From assembly GCA_900074745.1 (NCBI GenBank), contig LT598467.1, positions 124,001 to 188,000 of the forward strand: a stretch of 64,000 nt of DNA, read 5' to 3'. The notes under the pieces are model-generated. The model searched no databases. It was not told the origin of the DNA and saw only the letters and a program-made list of their open reading frames with translations. Of this stretch, positions 28,373-38,170 are shown one piece after another. This DNA comes from Lachancea mirantina (Eukaryota > Ascomycota > Saccharomycetes > Saccharomycetales > Saccharomycetaceae). Numbering within the stretch: position 1 is the first letter of the stretch; the number at the start of each line of letters is the position of its first letter. The translations under genes were made by a program, and so were the position numbers.

Positions 28373-28732
28373 ATGATACCAGACCCAACCGACCCGGCCC
28401 TTTTGCGTGAACACGCCTTCTATGATACCGGTGACTTGGGTACGGTTTTGAATATTGACACCTTCACTGAAAAGGGTGGATTCAAACCAATTCTAAAATA
28501 CGGACTTGGATACTTCAATTATGGATTCGGCCTACAAGACGAGATCTACGATAGGAGTATTTTATACATGGTGAAGTCGCATTTACATGACCATCCAAAT
28601 CCGTATCTGTTTCTAATCCTGGTGTTTTTCGCGGCGTCTATATTCACTCTCTTGCCGGTCAACGGAGTGCTTACGGGCAGAAAATCCAGAAGCAAGAAAA
28701 ACGAGGACGATGTATACTATGTGAAGGTTTGA
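28373..28732 (+). CDS. YCR043C: Small single-pass membrane protein, YCR043C-like
   Basis: A 119-residue protein of unknown function. Residues 1-75 are polar and aromatic (LKYGLGYFNYGFGLQDEIYD). One strong transmembrane segment lies at about 77-100, followed by a basic cytosolic-type tail (TGRKSRSKKN) and an acidic end. I assign it to the uncharacterised yeast gene YCR043C mainly from position: PER1 (YCR044C) and TAF2 (YCR042C) flank that gene in S. cerevisiae, and both are close by on either side here. The size fits. The sequence match itself I could not test. It converges on GOR1. Confidence 0.72.
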   Translation: MIPDPTDPALLREHAFYDTGDLGTVLNIDTFTEKGGFKPILKYGLGYFNYGFGLQDEIYDRSILYMVKSHLHDHPNPYLFLILVFFAASIFTLLPVNGVLTGRKSRSKKNEDDVYYVKV

Positions 28733-28913
28733 TAGAATAGAGTAGCAATTGAAAATTAGCAAATTCTGATTGTGCATAGAATGTTTGTACGAAATCCGGG
28801 ACGGGCCATGGATCTTCACTGCGAGGGCGTGCAGTTCCTCCCTCGCGTCCGGGGTCTCCTTATATATATATGGGATAAAGCATTCCGACAAAAGGTGCCG
28901 TGCCATGCCAACA

Positions 28914-30140
28914 TTAGGCCAAAGGCTTGCTTTCATCTATCCAGGGTTTATCTTTCATTTCGGGCACGATAGAGATAACGTGGCCGGAATTAATAACGGA
29001 CTTAACGTTCGCAACTAGGAACTCCTCCATTTTTTTGATGGTTTCCACCGTGTGTGTGCCCATGTGGGGGACGGCGCAGACGTTTGGAAGGTCAAGTAAC
29101 TCCTGTGGGACTTGTGGCTCGTGCTCAAAGACGTCGAACCCAGCAGAAGCGACTTTCCCGCTTTTCAAAGCGGCAATAAGGACTGGCTCGTCAATAACAG
29201 CGCCTCTCGCCGTGTTGACGATCACCACGCCGTCCTTCATCTTGTCAATGGCCTCCTGGTTGATGATGTGCTTGGTGTGGGCGTTGAGTGGGATATTGAT
29301 TGAAATGATGTCGGACGTCTTGAGAAGCTCATCAAACGACACGTATTCGCAGCCGTTTTCAAGTTTAGGGTCCAGCCGCTTGCGGTTGTGGTATATGTAT
29401 TTTGCGAACCCGAAGGGCTTGAGACGCTCGACGATCGTGCGACCAATGCCACCTAAACCAAGTATACCAACAGTTTTGCCCGCCGGGTCATGGCCCACGG
29501 GCGCGCCAGCGGCGCGCCCGCTGGAGGGCCACTTGCCCTGCAGCATGAGTCTGTGGCCCCATTCGAAGTTTCTGAGCGCGCCCAGAAGCAGGAACACGTG
29601 CGTGTCGGCTGTGGCATCGTCCACGAGCGATGGCACGTTGCTGACCTGAATGTTTCTGGCTTCGAAGAACGCAGTGTCGATCTGGTCGTAGCCCGCACCC
29701 AAATGGCACACTGCAACGACAGAGCTAGGCAAAGCGGCGGCGAGTTCTTTGTCAAATCTGCCGGTGTTCTTGACGCTGGCAAAAGTCCTAGCAATCACCT
29801 GGACACGAGACAATGGGTTCGAACTGTCTTTCAAGCTTTTCAAAAACTCGCCTCTGGTGGTAGAGTCATCCACAGTGACGACTTCGGCCACTTTGGCTAG
29901 ATCTTCCCACGCTTGTTGCGCGTAGTCCACGCTTCCCAATCTCAACACAACTGGCTTAGGCATCCTTGTTCCAAGTGTAGTTGTATATGCCCTGTATGCC
30001 ACCCCGCGGTTTGCCTGTCCAACGTTTCCGTGTACTCTTTTATACACCGGTTTGTTGCAGCCACATAGTAATTGTTGTCCGAAACCCCGCATTTCGCCGA
30101 AGTGCGCTTTATGCGTACTACTCAGCAATCGGGCGATCAT
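28914..30140 (-). CDS. GOR1: Glyoxylate/hydroxyacid reductase with N-terminal extension
   Basis: An NAD(P)H-dependent D-2-hydroxyacid dehydrogenase that reduces glyoxylate to glycolate. The nucleotide-binding GLGGIG is at 228-233. Catalytic residues are R312 (NTARGAVID), E341 (FEHEP) and H359 (PHMGTHTVET), numbered from the upstream ATG. S. cerevisiae Gor1 is 350 residues and aligns from the second in-frame ATG at 29963 (MPKPVVLRLGS), which would give 349 residues. The extra 59 residues are rich in Arg and Lys, carry one acidic residue and look like a mitochondrial presequence. Both starts may be used, giving mitochondrial and cytosolic forms. The gene is GC-rich relative to its flanks. Confidence 0.95.
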   Translation of the reverse strand: MIARLLSSTHKAHFGEMRGFGQQLLCGCNKPVYKRVHGNVGQANRGVAYRAYTTTLGTRMPKPVVLRLGSVDYAQQAWEDLAKVAEVVTVDDSTTRGEFLKSLKDSSNPLSRVQVIARTFASVKNTGRFDKELAAALPSSVVAVCHLGAGYDQIDTAFFEARNIQVSNVPSLVDDATADTHVFLLLGALRNFEWGHRLMLQGKWPSSGRAAGAPVGHDPAGKTVGILGLGGIGRTIVERLKPFGFAKYIYHNRKRLDPKLENGCEYVSFDELLKTSDIISINIPLNAHTKHIINQEAIDKMKDGVVIVNTARGAVIDEPVLIAALKSGKVASAGFDVFEHEPQVPQELLDLPNVCAVPHMGTHTVETIKKMEEFLVANVKSVINSGHVISIVPEMKDKPWIDESKPLA

Positions 30141-30279
30141 AATAAGCTACGATTTCCTAATAACTACCTGGTTATTGAATTTATTCTACTAGATTTGACA
30201 CCAACTCGGCTTTTCCAACTCTCGTCTCCTATCGTATCGAGATAACTGAGATAAAACCGTTTTTCGAACACTTGCCAGC

Positions 30280-30390
30280 ATGTTTCCTTTTCGAGACGAA
30301 AACAAGATCGCGATCGTAACATGTTATGTGATTGGGATCTTCTTTTTGTTAATGGCCAAAATAGTTGGTACGCTGCGGTATCGTAAGTGA
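30280..30390 (+). CDS. Candidate 36-codon membrane micro-protein
   Basis: An ATG-initiated frame of 36 codons ending in TGA at 30388-30390. It encodes a short polar N-terminus (MFPFRDENK), a single hydrophobic helix (about residues 10-29) and a basic end (RYRK). This is the topology of tiny yeast membrane proteins such as Ost4 or Pmp1, but I do not recognise a homologue. It is divergent from GOR1, starting 140 bp from the GOR1 ATG, in an otherwise empty 1.28 kb gap. A GTAAGT at 30383-30388 overlaps the stop codon and could be a splice donor. Short frames of this length occur by chance, so this is a candidate only. Confidence 0.25.
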   Translation: MFPFRDENKIAIVTCYVIGIFFLLMAKIVGTLRYRK

Positions 30391-30956
30391 TGGGTTGCCT
30401 CTGAGGTTTATTGGTTTACCTAAAATTAATACAATAGTGCCAAAGGTTTGACTAGTCTGAAGACGTACTTTGATCTTTGACGTGGTCCATCGTCGCCTTT
30501 CGAGGCCAAATAGTTTTATACGAAACTACATTGCATCCACTAGCACTCTTTTCGGCCAGAATAAACTCAAGCAGATAAGCCAGATTTCTTCTCAGTGCCG
30601 ACTTGAAATCGCGAAGTCATCGTTCTTACCCCAAATATTCATAATTTTTTTGTTACTGTGCTACGTTATTGGACGCACTTTTCGCCTTTCTTACTAGTTT
30701 TGTACGAGACCTTCCAACTTTCAACATTAGAGTCAACATATGCAGCTTTTCGGTTCGTAGGCGAATGTCGGTTGCACATTGAACAATAGTCCCGCGCTTG
30801 AATGGCACAATCTTAATCCTTACGATTTCTCAACGGGTGTGACTTTGAATGATACAGATAACTTTTATAGCACGACTCTCATGTGCTGAGCGAATACAGA
30901 TATCGGAAAGAGTTCCCAATGGGCGAAATGGTCAAATTGCATTATGTCAAATAAAG

Positions 30957-31275
30957 TCACGTGATAAAGGTGACAGAATAACCCACGAGACAGTGGAGAT
31001 CATAAAAGTGCCAGAAATGACCCTAAAGTCACCAAAATTACTTAAAAGTCTACCAAAGATATGCTAAAAGGCGTGAAGTTAGATTTATCCACCTCTTATC
31101 TCAAAGTAATGTGCCGTAAACGGATGTAAGCAGCAAAAATCGCATAAAAAAGGCCATAGACCAGTATTAGAGGGGTAAAAGTTTAGCAAGTGCTGGATAC
31201 TCGATGTGTTCTAGAACTAAAAGCAATAGCGAAATCGCTGGGGGATCAAATAAGCGGTTTGATAAAATCACGTGA
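30957..31275 (+). promoter_or_regulatory. Two palindromic Cbf1-type boxes upstream of TAF2
   Basis: TCACGTGA occurs at 30957-30964 and again at 31268-31275, about 460 and 150 bp before the TAF2 ATG. This is the high-affinity Cbf1 palindrome and also resembles centromere CDEI. No CDEIII-like element or AT-rich block of suitable length follows, so a promoter role is more likely. Confidence 0.55.
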
Positions 31276-31422
31276 TGCATACCAATTTTTTCGTATAAAG
31301 CGATGTAGGGTTCTAGTCTTCCTGTTAATGTAAATTCAGTCTTAAGATGGTTTATGCTTGACGAGAAGGTCTGTTAAGTTTCTGACAAAAGGCTCCGAGA
31401 ATACCGGCAGTGTGTTGCCCCC

Positions 31423-34400
31423 ATGTCTCATTTCAAAGGCTCATCGAGAATGGGCTCTGGTTCATCACCGTTTTCTGCCGATGCAGCAACCAGGTTCAAA
31501 GTCGCCCATCAGCGGGTGTCGCTTGACATTGACTTGTCAACACACTCCATATCTGGATCCTGCGAGATTATTATCATACCATTGAGTGATCGACTGGAAT
31601 TCGTGTCTTTTGATTGCAAAAACCTTTTGATTGATGGCGTCATTGTTGAGGGTCGGCGCTGCGACAACTTCTATCATGACGATCCTTTCAGGACGCAAGC
31701 AGAACTTTTCCAGTCGGGCGATCTGTCCGAAACTGTTCTGTATCGCGACAACTCCGTCGAGCAGTCACAGTTCCTGCGTAGCAAGTTCAGTGATCTGGCG
31801 GACGCTTCGCAACACTCAGACTCGAATCGCTCTCAACTCACCATAAAGATTCCCTCTTCCGTGAAGATCACTTTACAGGATCCCAACTCTCTCACTTTCT
31901 TCACACCTGTAACGCCTTCAATTCGCACGCCCGCCCAGGACGCTATTTTCTCGCCCATTAATATAAAGATCAATTACCATTTTCGAAATCCTTTCGGCGG
32001 CGTGCTTTTTGACACAACAAGGGAGCAACCGTCCTGGAATGCATTTACTTCCAACTCAGAACTATGCTGCAGTGCTTCTCAATGGATGCCATGTGTTGAC
32101 GCATTGGAGGAAAAATGCACTTGGGAATTGGACTTTAGCATACCCAAGACTGTGCGGGACATAGGCGTGACAAAGGTTGTTGGAGTGCAACAAAGCAAGA
32201 GGCGAAGGCGGGACACGCATGCCTCAGATGACGAAGAAGACGAAGAAGAAGAAGATGCAGAAGAAGAAGAAGAAGAAGAGGATAACCCAATGAATCGAGA
32301 TATGGTAGTCTGCTGCTCGGAGTTCACCTCGAGTAAAGAAGCTCCTCATCCAACCGATTTGTCCCGAAAAGTTGTGTCTTTTCAACTCTTCAACCCAGTT
32401 GCGCCTCATCATATAGGGTGGGCGGTCGGAGCATTTCAAAAGTATACTCTTCCCAGGGTAAGCATTCCGGAAGAGCAGGAGGAAGACCCAGATGAATTGA
32501 GAGCAGAAGGCGAAATTCCAGACGAAACCGAGGGAGATGATGTTCCGGTTCAAGTCTACGTGCTACCAGGTCCTGGCATTGACGATAGAACGGTGTTAAA
32601 TACCACACTTGTTTGCCAGGAGGTCATCGACTTTTACGCCAAGGAGTTTGGCTCTTATCCTTTTACCTGTTATTCCATTCTATTCCTCGCATCTCTTCCA
32701 GAGAAGAGCATGAATTTTGCCAGTTTGACTCTCTGTAATACTAGAGTTTTGTATCCTCCAGAGGTTATCGACTCTATGTTTGCATCCACGGATATTTTGG
32801 CATGGGCTTTGGCATCTCAATGGTCTGAAATCAACATAACACCAGCAGAGCCAAACGATTTCTGGTGTTGCCTCGGTATGTCAGGTTTTATGGTTCTGAA
32901 CTTTCTAAAGAAACTGATGGGACAAAATGAATTCAAATACCGGATAAAAACCCAATCAGAGGCAATAGTCGATCAGGACTGGGAGCGACCACCGATGGCA
33001 GAAACCTTTTCTGATTCTTCTAAGCCGATCTCTTCTTTGTCTAAAGACTTTGACTTTATCAAACTGAAAGCACCTGTGGTATTATTCATACTCGACCGTC
33101 GAATGACGAAAACGGAGCGGTCTTTTGGAATGTCGCGGGTTTTGCCAAAAATCTTTTTACAAGCCATGTCAGGGGACTTGCCGAACAACACTCTATCGAC
33201 AGCGCACTTCCAGCATCTCTGCGAGCGTGTCAATAGAAACAAACTAGAAAATTTCTTCAGGGAATGGGTTTACGGATCTGGTGTGCCCATTTTCCAGATA
33301 ACACAGCGTTTCAATAAGAAAAGAATGGTTGTTGAAATGGGGGTTAGGCAATGTCAAGCTCAAGAACTTGGGCGCGACAAAACAGTGGGTCCCGATGGAT
33401 TTCATGCGAGCGCCCTCAACCATATGGACCATTGTGAAAAAAATATGACATCAGTTTTTACAGGCTCCATGACGATAAGAATTCATGAGGCCGATGGAAC
33501 ACCATACGAGCATATCGTAGAGCTTAAAGATGCATTTACTAAATTGGATATTCAATACAACACCAAATACAAAAGACTCAAAAGAAGGAGGAAAATGAAT
33601 AAGTCGGCCAAGCATGAAGCTAAAGATGCGACGCCTTTCGATGGAAGCGAAAATCTAGCCGAGGACGATAACGAAGAAATCGTGTTCGTAAATTGTTTGG
33701 GTGACGTTCTCACGACTCCAAAGGACTGCAAATCTTGGAACTTAACGGATCCCTTATCAACAAGCGAAGAGGATGAATTCCAGCAGCAGAATGAGGCTTT
33801 TGAGTGGATAAGAATTGACGCCGACTTTGAGTGGATTTGCAAAATTCAAATTAATCAACCAGATTATATGTTCGCATCGCAGTTACAGCAGGATCGAGAT
33901 GTTGAAGCTCAAATTGATAGCATTCGATTTTTTGAGGAAGTTATCACAAGTGCCAACTCTAATTCGCGTGTCTACTCTTCGATTTTGACTAGAACGGTCT
34001 TGGACGACAGGTATTTCTATGGAGTTCGAGTTGAAGCTTGCAGAGCGCTATCTCGATTCATGATGAAGGATTATGACGATAAAAGCTTCAAGGGCGGCGC
34101 ATGGCATCTGATTATGATATTTCGCCATTATTTCTGTCACGATAGTTCCAACATCCCTCTGAATAATAATTTCTCAAAATTTTCTTCATATTTTCTGCAG
34201 AAATCCATTCCAACTTTTTTGTCGCAAGTGAAGACAGAGAACGGGACTTGCCCTCATTTTGTCAAATCCTTTTTGTTGGACATCTTGCGCTACAATGAAA
34301 ATTCAGAAAATGCTTACAATGACACTTTCTATGTCGTAACCTTAATTACGAGTCTGGTTGACAGCTGCATTCAAGACACGAATGATAAGCAATTTGTTAA

Positions 34401-35517
34401 AGAGCTCATGCAAGAGCTGAGAAGATTTGAAAATCTTGATCGTTGGATTCCGTCGTATCAGTTCTTGGTGACAAAATGCATCATTTGGGAGTATGTACGG
34501 TTAGCTGTTGAAGGGCTCTGTGAATTTCCAGATGTACCGACCATTCTGCGATATGCAATGATGGAAGAGGGTGATTGGTCCGACAAAAGCGGGCGTCTTA
34601 GAGAAGGACTCCAGGACTTGGTTTTGATGTCCTTCAAGGCTGTTCTTATTGATGGAGGGATCAAGAATCAAGAGGCATTAAAATTGTTCTTCGAATTCTT
34701 CTGTTTCCATACTGACCCATATATCAGAATTAAAACCGTCGACGTCCTGATAGATGCGGTGAACTTTATTGCTGTGAAGGGTTACCTCGAAGAGTTGGAC
34801 GATGACCTTGAAGGAATGAAAAAAACTTTCGAGAGCTTACCCACAGGTGATATTCATGACACTGGAACTTCGAACATTGTTCTCGATGACTCCACTGCAA
34901 GTATTAGAGAGCGACGTGACGTCCAATTGAGGGCAAGTATTATTGGTCTCATAACATTGTTACGTCGCAAATTTGAAAATTATGAGCCCCTAAAGGCTAT
35001 ATTATGGAGTGTGTTAAACTCACCTATCGTAGGCATTTACCAGAAGAAGCGCTTGATGGATTTGATAAGAGTTCTGTATCAGTTGCGAGAATCATTCTTA
35101 GCATCACTTCCAACTCCGAGGGCTAAGAAGCTTGTCGCCAAAATAACATCCAACGGAATTGTGAAAATCAAAAGGGAGGGAATCCTTAAAGTCCACTTGG
35201 CTCCTAAGATCAAATTGAACAGCAAGTCAAGTTCAAACAAGGTCAAAATTAGCCTTGCTTCCAGAAGAATGACACCTTCTGCAGAAAATCGCAAAGACTC
35301 TGCGGTTACTCAATCACCATCGAAAAAATCAAAATATTCTAAAGGAGGTATCTTCAGGTTGGGATCAATGCCTCTAAGGTTCGTTAGAATTTCTTCCACT
35401 GAAAAGAAAATTGACATCTCTGCCACTTATTTCAACAAAAACGTTGAGATTTTACGCGCCAATGCCCGGTCTCTCAGGATCAGGATCAAGACTCAACCCA
35501 AAACCGAAAAACCGTAA
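31423..35517 (+). CDS. TAF2: TFIID subunit Taf2
   Basis: A 1364-residue TFIID subunit (S. cerevisiae Taf2 is about 1407) that helps contact the initiator and core promoter. The N-terminal half is a catalytically dead M1 aminopeptidase fold (KVAHQRVSLDIDLSTHSISGSCEI at the start). Where true peptidases carry HExxH, this protein reads ILAWALASQW near residues 457-466, so the zinc site is absent, as is normal for Taf2. An acidic run of Asp and Glu lies at about 268-289. The C-terminal half looks like HEAT-type repeats and ends in a basic tail. S. cerevisiae TAF2 (YCR042C) neighbours YCR043C and PER1, as here. The first ATG is used. Confidence 0.95.
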   Translation: MSHFKGSSRMGSGSSPFSADAATRFKVAHQRVSLDIDLSTHSISGSCEIIIIPLSDRLEFVSFDCKNLLIDGVIVEGRRCDNFYHDDPFRTQAELFQSGDLSETVLYRDNSVEQSQFLRSKFSDLADASQHSDSNRSQLTIKIPSSVKITLQDPNSLTFFTPVTPSIRTPAQDAIFSPINIKINYHFRNPFGGVLFDTTREQPSWNAFTSNSELCCSASQWMPCVDALEEKCTWELDFSIPKTVRDIGVTKVVGVQQSKRRRRDTHASDDEEDEEEEDAEEEEEEEDNPMNRDMVVCCSEFTSSKEAPHPTDLSRKVVSFQLFNPVAPHHIGWAVGAFQKYTLPRVSIPEEQEEDPDELRAEGEIPDETEGDDVPVQVYVLPGPGIDDRTVLNTTLVCQEVIDFYAKEFGSYPFTCYSILFLASLPEKSMNFASLTLCNTRVLYPPEVIDSMFASTDILAWALASQWSEINITPAEPNDFWCCLGMSGFMVLNFLKKLMGQNEFKYRIKTQSEAIVDQDWERPPMAETFSDSSKPISSLSKDFDFIKLKAPVVLFILDRRMTKTERSFGMSRVLPKIFLQAMSGDLPNNTLSTAHFQHLCERVNRNKLENFFREWVYGSGVPIFQITQRFNKKRMVVEMGVRQCQAQELGRDKTVGPDGFHASALNHMDHCEKNMTSVFTGSMTIRIHEADGTPYEHIVELKDAFTKLDIQYNTKYKRLKRRRKMNKSAKHEAKDATPFDGSENLAEDDNEEIVFVNCLGDVLTTPKDCKSWNLTDPLSTSEEDEFQQQNEAFEWIRIDADFEWICKIQINQPDYMFASQLQQDRDVEAQIDSIRFFEEVITSANSNSRVYSSILTRTVLDDRYFYGVRVEACRALSRFMMKDYDDKSFKGGAWHLIMIFRHYFCHDSSNIPLNNNFSKFSSYFLQKSIPTFLSQVKTENGTCPHFVKSFLLDILRYNENSENAYNDTFYVVTLITSLVDSCIQDTNDKQFVKELMQELRRFENLDRWIPSYQFLVTKCIIWEYVRLAVEGLCEFPDVPTILRYAMMEEGDWSDKSGRLREGLQDLVLMSFKAVLIDGGIKNQEALKLFFEFFCFHTDPYIRIKTVDVLIDAVNFIAVKGYLEELDDDLEGMKKTFESLPTGDIHDTGTSNIVLDDSTASIRERRDVQLRASIIGLITLLRRKFENYEPLKAILWSVLNSPIVGIYQKKRLMDLIRVLYQLRESFLASLPTPRAKKLVAKITSNGIVKIKREGILKVHLAPKIKLNSKSSSNKVKISLASRRMTPSAENRKDSAVTQSPSKKSKYSKGGIFRLGSMPLRFVRISSTEKKIDISATYFNKNVEILRANARSLRIRIKTQPKTEKP
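32226..32285 (+). repeat. GAA-rich trinucleotide tract in TAF2
   Basis: A run of GAA/GAC/GAG codons encodes the acidic loop of Taf2. It is purine-only on the coding strand over much of its length and is a likely length-variable microsatellite. Confidence 0.8.
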
Positions 35518-35608
35518 TTCCGACGTAATCATGCTATGAGGACTCGTAAATAGGCTTTAATCGGCAAAATTGTATTGTAAATCGGGCCTTCCCCTCGAAA
35601 TGTATTGG

Positions 35609-35731
35609 TCACGTGGTATGATCCCTTCTTTTCTACTTGATTCAAAGGTTGTGCCAAAGATTGGGAAGATGTTCAGACAGGAAACCCAGCTCTGTGACTC
35701 AGCAGAGCACCCAGATTTTAAAAGGTTGTAA
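35609..35731 (+). promoter_or_regulatory. Cbf1-type box and candidate uORF upstream of SLP1
   Basis: TCACGTG lies at 35609-35615. An ATG at 35618 opens a 37-codon frame ending at 35731, 10 bp before the SLP1 ATG at 35742 and out of frame with it. If it is transcribed it would act as an upstream ORF. Confidence 0.35.
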
Positions 35732-35741
35732 TCACAACTCT

Positions 35742-37901
35742 ATGAGCCTTTGGTTAATAGTTGTGATTACAGTACAGCTTTTTGAATGTGCGAGGTCCTC
35801 TCGAAGATCTGTACTACTCGAGGACGAAATCAATTCCCCTCGTTCACCTAACAGTTGTGAAGTTATACTATCTCATCATTTCCTTTGGAATGGAAACACA
35901 GCGGCTCCAGAATATTCTCAGTGTTGTGTTTCGAATACGTCGCAGTTGGGGGTGCCACCTGTGAGTGAGCCAAAGGACGCTTTCGAGCCGATCTCAATTG
36001 AAATCTTTGATGACCAAAACGTTAGCTCTGAGAAAGACCATAAAACTCAGAGAAGTTTACCAAAAACCAATTCAAGCTTTTCAGCACTTAGTACACGATC
36101 TAGTGCCGCTTCTTCAGTTGTGATTTCGAGTGTAGCGGCTTTGAGCTCCATAATACACGAGGATAAAAGTGCGGACGAGGAAGATGGAAAACGTGACATC
36201 AGAAGCACACCCTTCATGTCATTCGACGAGTGGAAAAGGATTAAATTGGGAAATGAAGCGTCAGCAGAAGGTAATGTTGGACAGCGAGCTAAAAAAAACA
36301 TAGATTACGCTTTGTACAAAGCTGACGTGATGGGAGATGAAATGGAAATTGATGTTGGACTTTTCACTACACAAGATACTGACATAGGAGAGGAAGAACC
36401 TGAAGGAAAATTATACATGGATAGATTCAATTATGCTTCTCTCGACTGCGCAGCGACAGTTGTGAAAAGCAATTCCGAGGCTTCAGGCGCCAACGCCATT
36501 TTGCACGAAAATAAAGACAAATACCTGTTGAATCCTTGCGATGCCTCCAATCAATTTGTTATTGTCGAGCTTTGTCAAGATATTCTAGTTGAGGAGGTTG
36601 CTCTAGCGAATTATGAATTCTTTTCCTCCACTTTCCGTGAAATCAGATTTTCCGTTTCAGATCGGTTCCCGCCGCGCAGTGGGTGGAAAACCATTGGAGA
36701 ATTTGAGGGCCAAAACGTACGAAATCTTCAAAAGTTTGCTATAGCAAATCCAATGATCTGGGCTAGATATCTGAGAATTGAACTTCTATCACACTATGGA
36801 AGTGAGTTTTATTGCCCGATATCCATTTTGAGAGTACACGGGAAAAGTATGATGGATGAGTTCAAAGCTGATGAGCTGGATACTGCACAACGAGATTCAA
36901 AGAAACAGGCCTCCGCTAATGTGGCGTCAAACGAGAAGGAAAACTCGTTATGTCACGACACTACTGGCGGGTCTATTTATGGGGTCGATGAGTGCGGCGT
37001 TTTACTCGTCGATACTGAAACTGACATCAACGTAACAGAAAACCACTCTTATCAGGGAGGTAAGTGCCCTGCAGTTCTTCCTCACTTGCGGTTTGAACAA
37101 TTCCTCAAGGGCCTCAACCAAAGCTTCTGTGACACCATTAAAACTAGCAAATCACCTGATATCTCTAGTTCACAACCTTCACCCTCGACAGAAGACTCTA
37201 TTTTCCGAAACATAATGAAAAGACTTTCGGCCCTCGAGGCCAATGCAACGCTTTCTATTCTTTACATCGAGGAACAAAGCAAGCTCTTGGCAAAGACCTT
37301 TCAAACTCTCGAAGAATCTCAAGAAAAGAAGCTCGACATGCTACTTGAGGTTTTCAATCAAACTATTGCTGCAAACATTGACACTATTAATGTTTTCACA
37401 AGGCAGTTTAGGGATTCTTCCTTGCAAACACTTGAAGAACAAAAGCTTGAAACAGACCGATTCACCAGCGAAACCTCTTTCAGACTTGAGGCTGTCACGA
37501 AAGACGCAATTTATCAGAGGCGTCTGACTTATACCAGCTTGTTCGCTTTTTCTGCTTTACTTCTCTATGTGTTGTTGACTAGAGAAGCATACATTGATGA
37601 ATACATGGAAGATGATGGTTGGTACCTTAGAACGCCCACTTTACAGAAAGCCAAAAATAATATTATGAAAAAAACAAGTAATGAGGGAAGATTTAACAAC
37701 TCATTGGTTTTCGAGGCTGTTTCCAATGCGAGTGATGAGGACGATAATTCGTTCTCCTCATCTCCGACCTCACTATACGACAAATTGGGTCCATCTGAAT
37801 CAGAAAGCTTCAGTTCATTGTATGAAGTGAAAAGAGCACGAAGCGCAGCTCAAGACGAATCTAACGAAGAAAAGCGACCCGAAAAAGGCGATTTTGATTA
37901 A
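35742..37901 (+). CDS. SLP1: SUN-domain ER membrane glycoprotein Slp1
   Basis: A 719-residue protein. A signal peptide (MSLWLIVVITVQLFECA) begins at the first ATG, which is why I reject the upstream TTG-started frame. The motif PFMSFDEWKR near 160-170 is typical of Slp1/SUCO proteins. The SUN-like beta-sandwich covers about 228-370, with LDCAATVVKSN, NQFVIVELCQDI, FREIRFSVSDR and FYCPISILRVHG. Coiled-coil sequence follows, and a membrane segment lies at about 596-612. In S. cerevisiae Slp1 and Emp65 form an ER complex that protects soluble proteins and helps nuclear envelope localisation of Mps3. The yeast protein is shorter (587). Confidence 0.92.
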   Translation: MSLWLIVVITVQLFECARSSRRSVLLEDEINSPRSPNSCEVILSHHFLWNGNTAAPEYSQCCVSNTSQLGVPPVSEPKDAFEPISIEIFDDQNVSSEKDHKTQRSLPKTNSSFSALSTRSSAASSVVISSVAALSSIIHEDKSADEEDGKRDIRSTPFMSFDEWKRIKLGNEASAEGNVGQRAKKNIDYALYKADVMGDEMEIDVGLFTTQDTDIGEEEPEGKLYMDRFNYASLDCAATVVKSNSEASGANAILHENKDKYLLNPCDASNQFVIVELCQDILVEEVALANYEFFSSTFREIRFSVSDRFPPRSGWKTIGEFEGQNVRNLQKFAIANPMIWARYLRIELLSHYGSEFYCPISILRVHGKSMMDEFKADELDTAQRDSKKQASANVASNEKENSLCHDTTGGSIYGVDECGVLLVDTETDINVTENHSYQGGKCPAVLPHLRFEQFLKGLNQSFCDTIKTSKSPDISSSQPSPSTEDSIFRNIMKRLSALEANATLSILYIEEQSKLLAKTFQTLEESQEKKLDMLLEVFNQTIAANIDTINVFTRQFRDSSLQTLEEQKLETDRFTSETSFRLEAVTKDAIYQRRLTYTSLFAFSALLLYVLLTREAYIDEYMEDDGWYLRTPTLQKAKNNIMKKTSNEGRFNNSLVFEAVSNASDEDDNSFSSSPTSLYDKLGPSESESFSSLYEVKRARSAAQDESNEEKRPEKGDFD

Positions 37902-38170
37902 ACTACTCTGAAGATGAAATTCTAGTGATAATGATGTTAAGTCATAATGTTTGTAATAATAATGTTGCTTGTTCAAGCCAATTTCGACTTAAGTACGCGA
38001 GGCTGAAATTTAAACGCTAAGACCGCACCGTAAATGAGCCTCTGTGCGTAATCTATTTGTTCGCTAACAATGACGTTTTGTCATTCCTAGCACAGTTCGT
38101 GGCCAGATTTTGCGTCTGCGAAGTCAGGTTTGACATAGGAATGCTAATGATTTATGTTTCATGGTAAATC

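Larger units (their letters stand above)
30141..31422. other. GOR1-TAF2 intergenic region
   Basis: A 1.28 kb divergent spacer. It holds the micro-ORF candidate at 30280 and two palindromic TCACGTGA boxes upstream of TAF2. No tRNA was recognised, and no centromere element follows either box. Confidence 0.5.

Noticed and set aside
30470-30697. 75-codon plus-strand frame with a hydrophobic C-terminus
   Set aside because: It starts only from TTG, and the hydrophobic stretch alone is not evidence of a gene.
30957-31275. TCACGTGA boxes as centromere CDEI
   Set aside because: Neither is followed by an AT-rich block of the right length and a CDEIII-like TTTCCGAA element.
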